Assembly: GCF_900239185.1 (NCBI RefSeq)
Contig: NZ_OENA01000098.1
Location: 62,001 to 126,000, forward strand
Direction of reading: 5' to 3'
Source: Tenacibaculum finnmarkense
Lineage (GTDB): Bacteria > Bacteroidota > Bacteroidia > Flavobacteriales > Flavobacteriaceae
Length of the DNA stretch: 64,000 nucleotides
Position 1 is the first letter of the stretch; the number at the start of each line of letters is the position of its first letter. The notes beneath the pieces were generated by a model. It searched no databases. It saw only the letters and a list, made by a program, of their open reading frames with translations, and was not told where the DNA came from. Positions 27,116 through 35,970 of this stretch are shown here, one piece after another. The translations under genes were made by a program, and so were the position numbers.

Positions 27116-29341
27116 TTATTTTTTCGCCTTATTTTTAAAGCGGTTAAATTTACTTGTTTTTTTCTTAGGCCAGCTGTTATTTGTAGTGTCAATATCAGCA
27201 GTTTCTAAATCAGGATCTATTACAAAGCTTTTTATTTCTTTATCCGAAGAAAAAACACGGAATGCTTTTTGATCGTTATTCATCCAAATTTGAGCAGGAA
27301 AAGTTTCTCTCTTTTTACTGCCATCAGCGTATGTTAATTCGATAATAATTGGCATTGGTAAACCTCCTGGCTTTTCAAATTCAACCTGATACATATACTT
27401 TGGTAATGCTTTTAAACGTGCTTTTTTATCGGCAGATAAACTATTAATATAGTTTTCTACTTCCGATGAATTTGCAGCTTTTTTATCGGTTGTTAAAAAA
27501 ACTAATTTACCTAAACCAGCAAAGTAAGAAGGATATTTTTCTTGTAGTTTTTTCGTTTTTTCGTTTGGTTTATTCGATAAAAACAACGATTTTACTTCTT
27601 TTATTGCAATATCAGTATAATCTGTTGAATAAAACCAACCTCTCCAAAACCAGTCTAAATCCATACCAGATGCGTCTTCCATAGTTCTAAAGAAATCAGC
27701 AGGAGTAGGGTGTTTAAACATCCATCTTTTAGCGTAGGTTCTAAAAGCATAATCAAATAATTCAGGTCCCATAATGGTATGACGTAACATATATAAACCA
27801 GCGGCAGGCTTTGTATAAGCATTTGGACCGAAGTTTTTTACGTAATCACCCTGCGACATAATTGGCGATAATCTGCTTTGATCTAAACTCATATAACGCA
27901 CAATATCTTTGGGTAAATTACCCGTATTGAAGTTTGGGTCGTAGTCTAATTCTGCTAAGGTTTCAACAAAAGAATTTAAACCTTCGTCCATCCAAGTCCA
28001 TTGACGTTCATCAGAATTTACAATCATCGGGAAAAAGTTATGCCCAACTTCGTGTGTAATAACACCAATCATTCCGTTTTTAACTCTATCAGAATAGGTT
28101 CCGTCGGCATTAGGACGTCCGTAGTTAAAACAAATCATCGGGTATTCCATTCCTTGTTTTTTTGCATGAACAGAAATTGCTTTTGAATACGGATAATCAA
28201 AAGTCATTTTAGAATATTCTTCTAAAGTATTGGCCACAACTCTTGTTGAATGTTGCTCCCATAAAGGGTTTCCTTCTTTTGGATACAAAGAAACCGCCAT
28301 AATATTTTTACCATTTATTTTTACAGCCATGGCATCCCAAATATATTTTCTTGAAGATGCAAAAGCGTAATCACGTACGTTATTTGCCTTAAAGTGCCAT
28401 GTTTTCGTTTTGGTAGATCTTCCTTTTTCGTTTGCTTCTGCTTCTTTTTGGGTAACAATAAAAACAGGGCTTTTGTACGATTTTCTAGCCTTTGTAAAAC
28501 GTTTACGTTGTTCTTTGGTTAGTACCTCTTTTTCATTTTGTAATTGACCAGTAGCATCTACAATATGATCGGCAGGAACGGTTAATTTAACGTCGTAATC
28601 GCCAAATTCTAATGCCCATTCACTACGTCCCCAAAATTGCATGTTTTGCCAACCTTCAACGTTGTCATAAACAGCTAAACGAGGGAAAAATTGCGCAATA
28701 GTATAGTTTTTGTTCCCGTCAGGAAATAATTCAAAACCAGAACGCCCACCGTCATCAACAGAATTATTAATTAGGTAGTTCCATTTTATTTTAAAAGTAA
28801 AAACTTCGCCCGATTTTAATGCTTTTGGTAAATTAATACGCATCATTGTACGATTAATGGTGTATGATAAATCATTGCCATTTTCATTTTTTACTTCTTC
28901 TATTTTGAATCCAAAATCTTTAGAAATCCCTAAGTTTTTTGCTACAAATTTTTCAGGAGTTTGAAAAATACTCGCTCCTTTAGACTCCGCAAGCGGACTT
29001 TTAGAATCTGGAGCACGCATATTTTGATCTAACTGCACCCATAAATAGTCTAATTTATCTTTAGAATTGTTATGGTAGGTAATTGTTTGGTCACCATATA
29101 ATTTGTTAGCAGCTTCGTCTAAATGTAAGTTCATTACATAGTCAACTTTTTGCTGAGTATATTGATGTCCAGGCGCTCCTGATGCTGTGTGTTGGTCGTT
29201 TGGTGTAGCCAACACATTTTTTAATTGACGAAATTTGTTCTGATCAATATGACCTTTTTGAGGCTCTTTATTTGTTGTTTGTGCAAATAGTGATGCAGAT
29301 ACAAAAAGAGCTGAAAATAGTAGTGTAGAATATTTTCTCAT
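27116..29341 (-). CDS. M1 family metallopeptidase, copy 1
   Basis: A 741-residue exported zinc aminopeptidase-type protein. A signal peptide occupies residues 1-20 (LLFSALFVSASLFAQ). The zinc site is HEVGH at 430-434 with the third ligand glutamate 19 residues later in MDEGLN, the HExxH-18-E pattern of M1 peptidases. WVQLDQNMRA and WGRSEWALEFGDYDV are conserved among the flavobacterial members, whose length of about 740 fits. The C-terminal end is basic (RFKNKAKK). It is followed upstream, on the same strand, by a second M1 gene of clear sequence similarity, so the pair arose by tandem duplication. Peptidase activity is likely; substrate is unknown. Confidence 0.9.
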   Translation of the reverse strand: MRKYSTLLFSALFVSASLFAQTTNKEPQKGHIDQNKFRQLKNVLATPNDQHTASGAPGHQYTQQKVDYVMNLHLDEAANKLYGDQTITYHNNSKDKLDYLWVQLDQNMRAPDSKSPLAESKGASIFQTPEKFVAKNLGISKDFGFKIEEVKNENGNDLSYTINRTMMRINLPKALKSGEVFTFKIKWNYLINNSVDDGGRSGFELFPDGNKNYTIAQFFPRLAVYDNVEGWQNMQFWGRSEWALEFGDYDVKLTVPADHIVDATGQLQNEKEVLTKEQRKRFTKARKSYKSPVFIVTQKEAEANEKGRSTKTKTWHFKANNVRDYAFASSRKYIWDAMAVKINGKNIMAVSLYPKEGNPLWEQHSTRVVANTLEEYSKMTFDYPYSKAISVHAKKQGMEYPMICFNYGRPNADGTYSDRVKNGMIGVITHEVGHNFFPMIVNSDERQWTWMDEGLNSFVETLAELDYDPNFNTGNLPKDIVRYMSLDQSRLSPIMSQGDYVKNFGPNAYTKPAAGLYMLRHTIMGPELFDYAFRTYAKRWMFKHPTPADFFRTMEDASGMDLDWFWRGWFYSTDYTDIAIKEVKSLFLSNKPNEKTKKLQEKYPSYFAGLGKLVFLTTDKKAANSSEVENYINSLSADKKARLKALPKYMYQVEFEKPGGLPMPIIIELTYADGSKKRETFPAQIWMNNDQKAFRVFSSDKEIKSFVIDPDLETADIDTTNNSWPKKKTSKFNRFKNKAKK

Positions 29342-29453
29342 TTTCTTTTTTTAATTAAATTTTAAAATATCGTGGTAAGTTACTGAAATTTGAGTAGTAG
29401 AAAAATTTGTTTTAAAACTTTAACAAACCTTTTGTAGCCTGTTTAATTTGTAT

Positions 29454-29487
29454 AAAAAAAGCGATACTTTTAAGGGCATCGCTTTTT
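29454..29487 (-). terminator. Hairpin in the gap between the two M1 genes
   Basis: A-run, GCGAT and ATCGC arms around a 12-base loop, then a T-run. Weak stem, plausible terminator for the upstream M1 gene. Confidence 0.45.
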
Positions 29488-29566
29488 AATAGTTTGTTTT
29501 TATTAATAGGTAAGAGCTTGTTTAAGTTTCATCTGAAAAAAATATTACAGAAAAATAAGAAATTGA

Positions 29567-29706
29567 ATCTGTCAAACTGAATTTATTTCAGTTTCGCATC
29601 TTAATTTTCCGTAGTTATTCCCTTTTTTTGCTGATTTTTATCAATTCGAGTGATTTTAATGACTAAAAGGAATTTGAAGTAAAAAAAATCACTAGAACTG
29701 ACAGTT
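29567..29706. repeat. Composite inverted repeats between the M1 genes
   Basis: Two pieces. First, AAACTGAATTTATTTCAGTTT at about 29574-29594 has the form of the ATGCTGAATTTATTTCAGCAT palindrome seen at 58.3 kb. Second, TATCAATTCGAGTGATTTT at 29639-29657 is the inverse of a matching end at 29685-29703. The same parts recur at 48.4-48.6 kb. The whole gap 29342-29730 holds only this, the hairpin at 29454 and AT-rich sequence with no gene. Confidence 0.6.
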
Positions 29707-29730
29707 TATTTTATTTAAACAAGTGCTATT

Positions 29731-31884
29731 TTATTTTTTACGATTACGCTTAAATTTATCAAATTTAGTCGCTGTTTTTCTAGGCCAACTGTTGTTTGAA
29801 GTATCAACATCGGCAGTTTCTAGGTTCGGATCAATCGTAATTTGTTGTAGTTCTTTATCCGAAGAAAATACCTTGGTTACTTGCTTGTCATTATAGGTCC
29901 AAATTTGTGCAGGATATGTTTTTTTCTCTTTGCTACCATCTTTGTAGGTAAATTGCACAAGTATCGGCATTACCAAACCACCTGGCTTATTATAGGTAAT
30001 TTGATAATGATATTTTGAGTGGTTATTAGAAAATCCTAAACCTTTGCTGCTATCTTTTATAAAATTAACTGAGGCATCGCTGTTTTTAGTGGTATAAAAT
30101 TTCTGAACCGCTTTTATACCAATATCAGTAACATCAGTGGTGTAAAACCAACCTCTCCAAAACCAGTCTAAATCAATTGCCGAAGCATCTTCCATACTTC
30201 TAAAAAAATCGGCAGGAGTAGGGTGTTTAAATTTCCATCTTTTCGCATAGGTTTTAAAAGCATGGTCAAATAATTCGTGCCCCATAATGGTTTCTCTCAA
30301 AATCCATAAAGCGGTAGCAGGTTTTGCGTAAGCATTGTTTCCAAATTGATATACGTGATCTCCTTTTGACATAATTGGCGCAATTTTAGATTGATCGCCA
30401 CTCATATATTTTACAATATTCTTCGGATAGCCTCTAGTAACAGGGAAATTTTTGTCGTAAGCCAATTCCGCTAACATTTCCATATATGAATTTAAACCTT
30501 CATCCATCCAAGTCCATTGGCGTTCGTCAGAATTTACAATCATCGGAAAAAAATTATGCCCAACTTCATGAATTGTAACTTTAATCATTCGGTATTTTAC
30601 TCTGTCAGAATACGTTCCGTCAGCATTTGGTCGTCCTGGATTAAAGCAAATCTGCGGATATTCCATTCCCATTTGCCCATCTACAGAAATCGCCTTATGA
30701 TACGGGTAATCAAAGGTATAATTTGAATATGTTTTTAAAGTTTGCGCCACCGCTCTGGTAGAATGTTCGCCATATAACGGGTTTGCCTCTTTAGAATACA
30801 ACGAATATGCCATTACATTTTTTCCGTTGATATTGACTGCCATGGCATCCCAAATAAATTTTCTTGAAGTTGCAAAGGCATAATCTCTTACATTTTTAGC
30901 TTTAAATTTCCAAGTTTTGGTTTTTTTAGCATCCTGTTTTTCAAGTTCGATAGCTTCCTTTTGAGTTCTAATAACTACAGGATTATCGTAGGTTTTTCTG
31001 GCTTTTGCTAATCTTTTTAATTCTTTTTTAGATAAAACCTCTTTTTCATTTTGTAAAACACCCGTTGCGCCTAACATATGATCGGCAGGAACAGTAATAT
31101 TTACATTAAAATCGCCAAATTCTAAGGCAAATTCACTTCGTCCCCAAAACTGCTCATTTTGCCAACCTTCTACATTATTATACACACACATTCTTGGATA
31201 AAATTGTGCAATTACATAATTATTATTCCCATCTTTTTCAAAATGTTCATAGCCAGATCTTCCCCCAAGCGTTCTGTGATTATTAATGGTGTACCACCAA
31301 TTAATATTAAATTTAAAAGTAGCTCCAGAAGCTAAAGGTTGCGCTAAATTAATACGCATCATGGTTTGGTTAATGCTGTGCGATAATTTAGATCCATCGG
31401 TATTGGTAACCGCAGTTATTTTAAATCCGCCATCAAAAAGAGTTTCAGGAAATGCTTTTTTAAACATTTCTTGACTTAGTTTTTTAGGGATTTTATTTGA
31501 TTTAATATCTGGAGATTTAGAATCTGACGCACGAACATTTTGATCTAATTGCACCCATAAATATGTTAATTCATCTTCAGAATTATTATGATATGTAATC
31601 GTTTCTTTTCCCGTTATTTTTTGGTTAGCATCATTTAAAACGATGTCCATTTTATAATCAACCTTTTGTTGGGTGTATTTTTTTCCAGGTGCTCCCGACG
31701 CAGTATGTTGGCTATTTGGAGTTGATAAAAGCTCTTTTAATTGTTTGAATTTATTTTGATTTGTATGCCCTTGCTTTGTTATGTTTTCGGATTTTATTTC
31801 GAATATTTTTTTAGAAACATGCTGTGAAAAAACAGGGCTAGTCATAAAAAAAATAGAAAAAATGAATAAAATAGTGTACCTCAT
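29731..31884 (-). CDS. M1 family metallopeptidase, copy 2
   Basis: A 717-residue paralogue of the M1 gene at 27116-29341. It has the signal peptide (TILFIFSIFFMTSPVFSQ), the HEVGH zinc site followed by MDEGLNSYMEM with the glutamate ligand at the expected spacing, and the same C-terminal block GGLVMPILVQFTYKDGS and NNSWPRKTATKF. Both proteins share the N-terminal QKVDY motif and the KTYD or KSYK region before it, so they derive from one ancestor. Similarity at the amino-acid level is high along the length. It is followed upstream by the DUF6702 gene 76 bases away, a usual association for this family. Confidence 0.9.
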   Translation of the reverse strand: MRYTILFIFSIFFMTSPVFSQHVSKKIFEIKSENITKQGHTNQNKFKQLKELLSTPNSQHTASGAPGKKYTQQKVDYKMDIVLNDANQKITGKETITYHNNSEDELTYLWVQLDQNVRASDSKSPDIKSNKIPKKLSQEMFKKAFPETLFDGGFKITAVTNTDGSKLSHSINQTMMRINLAQPLASGATFKFNINWWYTINNHRTLGGRSGYEHFEKDGNNNYVIAQFYPRMCVYNNVEGWQNEQFWGRSEFALEFGDFNVNITVPADHMLGATGVLQNEKEVLSKKELKRLAKARKTYDNPVVIRTQKEAIELEKQDAKKTKTWKFKAKNVRDYAFATSRKFIWDAMAVNINGKNVMAYSLYSKEANPLYGEHSTRAVAQTLKTYSNYTFDYPYHKAISVDGQMGMEYPQICFNPGRPNADGTYSDRVKYRMIKVTIHEVGHNFFPMIVNSDERQWTWMDEGLNSYMEMLAELAYDKNFPVTRGYPKNIVKYMSGDQSKIAPIMSKGDHVYQFGNNAYAKPATALWILRETIMGHELFDHAFKTYAKRWKFKHPTPADFFRSMEDASAIDLDWFWRGWFYTTDVTDIGIKAVQKFYTTKNSDASVNFIKDSSKGLGFSNNHSKYHYQITYNKPGGLVMPILVQFTYKDGSKEKKTYPAQIWTYNDKQVTKVFSSDKELQQITIDPNLETADVDTSNNSWPRKTATKFDKFKRNRKK

Positions 31885-31960
31885 TGATGTGTTTAGTTTA
31901 GTAATTATTGATAAATAGTTGAAAAAAATAATAAGAAGCGAGGAATATAAATAAAGAATG

Positions 31961-32464
31961 TTAAAATTTTAACAATCCTGTATTGTTTTTTTTATCTAAA
32001 AATAAACTTTTACGTTCTTTTTTTACAGAAGCTTTTACTAAATTTTGTTGTTCAGCAAAGTACTTAATTAACATGTTATTTTCTATTTCAATGGTTTTTA
32101 GGCTTGCTATATTGTCTATTTCTAAATAAAAATAGACAATATCGCCATCGTATTCTTTACCTATAAAATGATAAGCAACCTGTTTTTGGTTAATTTTAAT
32201 CTTAAAATTTTTTTCTAAATACTTAACAAAAAGTGAGTCAACATTTTTCAATTCTTTGTTTGACGTTAATTGTAAATCGACATTATACTCTTTATTTATG
32301 GCAGTTTCTATGTCGTCCATAAAAACATTCATAATCATTTGTACTGATTTTGTTTCTTCTTGATAGCTAATTTCAGTTAATGAAATATAGTATTTATGAA
32401 GGCTAAAAGCGAGTAGTGGAAGGATAAAAAAAAGTAGGCTTATTTTTATGATATTTTTATTCAT
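31961..32464 (-). CDS. DUF6702 family protein
   Basis: A 167-residue exported protein with signal peptide ISLLFFILPLLAFSL, followed by HKYYISLTEISYQEETKSVQMIMNVFMDDIETAI, the hallmark opening of the DUF6702 family. These proteins sit next to M1 metallopeptidase genes in many Flavobacteriaceae and may help the peptidase or its substrate, but no activity is known. Here the order is the same. It sits between the M1 pair and the carboxypeptidase-regulatory-domain pair, all on the minus strand, so the five genes probably form one functional group. Confidence 0.82.
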   Translation of the reverse strand: MNKNIIKISLLFFILPLLAFSLHKYYISLTEISYQEETKSVQMIMNVFMDDIETAINKEYNVDLQLTSNKELKNVDSLFVKYLEKNFKIKINQKQVAYHFIGKEYDGDIVYFYLEIDNIASLKTIEIENNMLIKYFAEQQNLVKASVKKERKSLFLDKKNNTGLLKF

Positions 32465-32526
32465 GTATCTTTTTAAGTTTATTTTTTGATGTTTTTATAC
32501 TGATAAATGCGCCAAATTACTCTTTT

Positions 32527-33339
32527 TTACTCTTTGTAATCGTTTAAGTTTAATTTTTTGAATTTTTCGACCTTCTTTTTTAAAAATAAAATCATATTTA
32601 TTTCACCAGCGTTATAGGTTTCTTCAAATTTTTCATCCGAAGTACAATAATAAATAAATTTATAAATGTCTGCTTTTTTTATCTTGTATTCTTGCACAAT
32701 AGCCGCCGAATAGCTGCTTTTTATCTTGTTTACTTTTACTTCTAAACTTTCGATGGCTTTTAGTTTTTTAAGCTTTTTTATCCTTCCAGAAGCGGTGTTT
32801 ATAATGTAGTCTAACGAAATTACATTCGCCAAACCAAAGGTAAAAGGCTTACTTCCTCCCATAGCGGTTTGCAGTGTTCTTTCGGCAGGTGTTAGTTGTT
32901 TAGAGCCTGCATAAGGCAGGTTTAATGTTGTCGCATTTATTTGAGCTGTTGTTTTTATATTTTTTATATCTGAGGATAAAAAACCTAGCAAATCATTTTT
33001 TTTAAGTGTTATTTCATCTAATTCATAGGCTTGTTTATGTAGTTTAAAATTATTTTTTTGAATCCCAAAATGATTTGTGTTCACTTTAATACGGATTGAT
33101 TTATAACCAACAAACGATATTTTTAAAGAATCATTTACTTTAGCTAAAATTCTAAACTCCCCCGCTTGATTGCTAAAAGTTCCTTGTTTTGTGGTTAAAT
33201 TGATGATGTGCGCATTATAAATAGTGGTAATTTTATCGTTCACGCTTCCGTATAAAAAATTTCGAGGTATTTGTTGTTTTTGCGCCTGTATTTTTAAACA
33301 AAAAAGTATTAAAAACAAGATATAAACTATTTTTTTCAT
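32527..33339 (-). CDS. Carboxypeptidase-regulatory-like domain protein, copy 1
   Basis: A 270-residue exported protein: signal peptide KIVYILFLILFCLKIQAQ, then a CarboxypepD_reg-like beta-sandwich domain in residues about 25-115 (FLYGSVNDKITTIYNAHI and GEFRILAKVNDSLKISFVG). The C-terminal half is specific and unrecognised. The stop of the upstream paralogue and this start overlap by four bases (ATGA). Such domains usually sit on TonB-dependent transporters or as stand-alone lipoprotein-like proteins; a role in envelope assembly is inferred, not shown. Confidence 0.78.
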   Translation of the reverse strand: MKKIVYILFLILFCLKIQAQKQQIPRNFLYGSVNDKITTIYNAHIINLTTKQGTFSNQAGEFRILAKVNDSLKISFVGYKSIRIKVNTNHFGIQKNNFKLHKQAYELDEITLKKNDLLGFLSSDIKNIKTTAQINATTLNLPYAGSKQLTPAERTLQTAMGGSKPFTFGLANVISLDYIINTASGRIKKLKKLKAIESLEVKVNKIKSSYSAAIVQEYKIKKADIYKFIYYCTSDEKFEETYNAGEINMILFLKKKVEKFKKLNLNDYKE

Positions 33340-34169
33340 TCTGTTGAATTTATAATTATTAAATAATTTTCACTTTGTTGTTGAAGTATTTTAAGCATTT
33401 CTAAAACCCTGCCTTTTTTGTATAATTCTTCAATACCTAAATAATTGCAATAATTTAAAAAGTGATGGTATTTTTCTTTGGGGATTTTCAACTCGATAAA
33501 AAAGAATTTTTCACCAAATTCTGATAGCAATATTTTAGGAAAGTTCTCTTTAAATTGAATTTCTTTTCGAAGCCTTCTTTTTTCGGCGGCATATTGGTCA
33601 ATTCCTGCTCCAGATTTGATAGAAACACCTTCAAACCTTGCTGTAGGATCAACTTGTTTTCTCATGTCAGGCGCTTTGATACGCGCTGTTGCATCAACTT
33701 TTGAAATAACAATTTGGTTAAAATCAATCATTGAAAAATCTACTGCTTTTTTTGATTTTATCGCTCCAAAATTTGTAGGAACTTCTTTTAAATCGCTAAA
33801 TAAACGCCCTTTTAATTGATGCTTTTTTAAGGTAACTTCGTCTAGTTCAAAAGTTTCTTTACTTAAAATAAAGCTGTTTTTTTGAATTCCAAAATGATTT
33901 GCGCTCACTTTAATACGGATTGATTTATAACCAACAAACGATATTTTTAAAGAATCATTTACGCTTGCTAAAATTCTAAACTCACCAGATTGGTTGGTAA
34001 AAGTTCCTTGTTTTGTCGTTAAATTGATGATGTGCGCATTATATAGGTTTCCAATAGTATCTTTAAGGTTACCGTATAAAAATTTTGGAGGGATTTTTTG
34101 CTGTTCTTGAGAAAAAGTGATTTTAATAACACTAAAAAGGAATAAAATTAATAGGTATTTTTTTTTCAT
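33336..34169 (-). CDS. Carboxypeptidase-regulatory-like domain protein, copy 2
   Basis: A 277-residue paralogue of the 32527-33339 gene. The N-terminal 110 residues (FLYGNLKDTIGNLYNAHI, then GTFTNQSGEFRILASVNDS) are nearly the same as in copy 1, while the C-terminal halves differ. At the DNA level, stretches such as 33890-34030 and 33060-33200 are almost identical, suggesting recent gene conversion of the common domain. A signal peptide opens the protein (LLILFLFSVIKITFSQ). It is first in a two-gene operon with the other copy. Confidence 0.78.
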   Translation of the reverse strand: MKKKYLLILFLFSVIKITFSQEQQKIPPKFLYGNLKDTIGNLYNAHIINLTTKQGTFTNQSGEFRILASVNDSLKISFVGYKSIRIKVSANHFGIQKNSFILSKETFELDEVTLKKHQLKGRLFSDLKEVPTNFGAIKSKKAVDFSMIDFNQIVISKVDATARIKAPDMRKQVDPTARFEGVSIKSGAGIDQYAAEKRRLRKEIQFKENFPKILLSEFGEKFFFIELKIPKEKYHHFLNYCNYLGIEELYKKGRVLEMLKILQQQSENYLIIINSTE

Positions 34170-34284
34170 ATATTTTTTTTGAACACTGGTTATTTTTATT
34201 TTTAAAAATCATCAAAAGCACTTCATATTACAAATAAATCACCTAATTGTCTTAAAAATGTTGTAATGCTATGGTAAATTTTTG

Positions 34285-34292
34285 TTAATTTG
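34285..34292 (+). promoter_or_regulatory. Possible promoter of pepE
   Basis: TTAATTTG differs from TAnnTTTG by one base, lies 4 bases before the ATG, and a TTG at 34261-34263 sits 21 bases upstream, in the permitted -33 spacing. Confidence 0.35.
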
Positions 34293-34296
34293 ACCT

Positions 34297-35010
34297 ATGA
34301 AAAACATGATAATAGCAAGCACATCGACTGTTCACGCAAGTGGATATTTAGAATATATAACCACAACACTGATTAATTTATTTAAAGATACCGACACTAT
34401 TTTATTTATTCCTTACGCCCGACCTGGTGGAATTACCTATGACCAATATACCGATATTGCCAAAAAATATTTTGCAAAGCTTGATAAAAAAGTAAAAGGA
34501 ATCCATGAATTTGAAAATCAGAAGGAAGCTTTAAAAGCAGCAAAAGGAATTTTTACAGGAGGCGGAAACACCTTTGAATTGGTAAATCAATTATATAAAA
34601 ACGATATAATTGACACTTTAAAAAATGTTGTAGAAAACGGAACAGCTTATTTAGGAACCAGCGCAGGAAGTAATATTTGTGGCGTAACGATGATGAATAC
34701 CAACGATATGCCTATTGTATATCCGCCGAGTTTTAACACCTTAAATTTGATTCCTTTTAATATTAACGCGCATTATTTAGATCCTATAAAAAACTCAACT
34801 CATATGGGCGAGACTCGTGAAACTCGTATCAAAGAATACCATGTTTTTAATGAAACACCCGTTTTAGGATTGCGTGAAGGAAGTTGGTTAGCGGTAACAG
34901 GAGATGAAATTGTTTTAAAAGGAACTTTATCGGCACGTTTGTTTCAAAAAGATAAAGAACCAATAGAATTAAATACAAACACAAAGATTCATAGAATGAA
35001 TTTATTTTAA
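34297..35010 (+). CDS. pepE: Dipeptidase E (alpha-aspartyl dipeptidase)
   Basis: A 237-residue cytoplasmic serine peptidase of family S51 that hydrolyses dipeptides with an N-terminal aspartate. The nucleophile is serine 122 in YLGTSAGSNICG; an aspartate near 137 (NTNDMPIV) and histidine 159 (NAHYLDP) complete the Ser-Asp-His triad. GIFTGGGNTFELVNQL and FIPYARPGGITYDQY are further family motifs. The length matches the family. Its promoter and start codon are almost adjacent. Confidence 0.92.
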   Translation: MKNMIIASTSTVHASGYLEYITTTLINLFKDTDTILFIPYARPGGITYDQYTDIAKKYFAKLDKKVKGIHEFENQKEALKAAKGIFTGGGNTFELVNQLYKNDIIDTLKNVVENGTAYLGTSAGSNICGVTMMNTNDMPIVYPPSFNTLNLIPFNINAHYLDPIKNSTHMGETRETRIKEYHVFNETPVLGLREGSWLAVTGDEIVLKGTLSARLFQKDKEPIELNTNTKIHRMNLF

Positions 35011-35034
35011 TAAATCACTTTTTATTCATTTTAG

Positions 35035-35604
35035 ATGTGTACTTTAAATATGAAAGATAAAGAAATAGTAATTAACCAATGGGTAGATCTTTATTCAGAA
35101 CCATTACTTAAAAGAGCTATATTTTTACTAGAAAATAGAGATGATGCGAAAGATTTAGTACAAGAAGTTTTTGTTTCTGCAGTACAAGCGTATCATCATT
35201 TTAAAGAAGAAAGTACTCCACTTACTTGGTTACAAACTATTCTTAAAAATAAAGTTGCCGATTTTTATCGAAAAAAATATCGTAATACTAAAAGCATTAA
35301 TATAGTAAATTTTTTTGATTCGAAAACAGGTTCTTGGACAGATAATTCAATTTTTAATGATTGGGATCAAAATTTAAATGAACAAGAAAATCAAAATTCA
35401 CTACATAGTACATTAGATAAATGTATTGAAGATTTACCCGCTCAATGGTTACTTGTTGTAAAACTTTATTATTTAAAAGAAAAAAAGAACAATGAGGTTT
35501 GCAGTGAATTGAATATTTCCCTAAATAACTTGTGGAAAATACTTCAACGAAGTCGTATGCAATTAAGGAAATGTATAGAATTAAATTGGTTTGAAAAATT
35601 ATGA
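35035..35604 (+). CDS. ECF sigma-70 factor (SigZ-like)
   Basis: A 189-residue RNA polymerase sigma factor. Region 2 (SEPLLKRAIFLLENRDDAKDLVQEVFV) and the -10 contacting stretch TWLQTILKNKVADFYRKKYRN are in the N-terminal half; region 4 (DLPAQWLLVVKLYYLKE then SLNNLWKILQRSRMQLRKCIELNW) provides the helix-turn-helix for -35 recognition. The C-terminal LRKCIELNWF is shared by a flavobacterial SigZ-like group. An anti-sigma-like gene overlaps its stop by four bases, and a methionine sulfoxide reductase gene and a cytolysin gene follow, its likely regulon. An alternative start is the ATG at 35050. Confidence 0.88.
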   Translation: MCTLNMKDKEIVINQWVDLYSEPLLKRAIFLLENRDDAKDLVQEVFVSAVQAYHHFKEESTPLTWLQTILKNKVADFYRKKYRNTKSINIVNFFDSKTGSWTDNSIFNDWDQNLNEQENQNSLHSTLDKCIEDLPAQWLLVVKLYYLKEKKNNEVCSELNISLNNLWKILQRSRMQLRKCIELNWFEKL

Positions 35605-35885
35605 AAACAACGATTAATAAGTTAATTCATTTTATTATTAAGCCATGTGAAAAAATTCCAATTTTAATAGAAAAACAAAATACAGGAAATCTTTCATTTA
35701 TCAATGAAAAATGGCTTAGTTTTCATTTATACGTATGTATATCATGTGCTTCTTATAAACGTAAATTTGAAAAAATAGATTCTCTTCTATCAAAAAAAAT
35801 GATAGAAGAGAATAAAAAAATAAAAATAAATAAATCTGATATACAGGAGCTTAAGGGTTTAATTAAAAATAAAATAAATATTTAA
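35601..35885 (+). CDS. Small zinc-finger anti-sigma-like protein
   Basis: A 94-residue cytoplasmic protein. The stretch FHLYVCISCASYKRK shows H-x3-C-x2-C, the zinc-binding anti-sigma (ZAS) pattern that senses redox or zinc state. No membrane segment is present, so it would be a soluble anti-sigma factor that binds the overlapping ECF sigma factor. Oxidation of the cysteines would release the sigma, which fits the sulfoxide reductase downstream. Regulation is inferred from the pattern and context. Confidence 0.7.
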   Translation: MKTTINKLIHFIIKPCEKIPILIEKQNTGNLSFINEKWLSFHLYVCISCASYKRKFEKIDSLLSKKMIEENKKIKINKSDIQELKGLIKNKINI

Positions 35886-35970
35886 TTTTATTTTTTGTCA
35901 GTATTTATAAAATTTTTCGACTATATATATAAAGGTCACCAAAGTATCTTTTTTGTAAAAATTAATAAAT

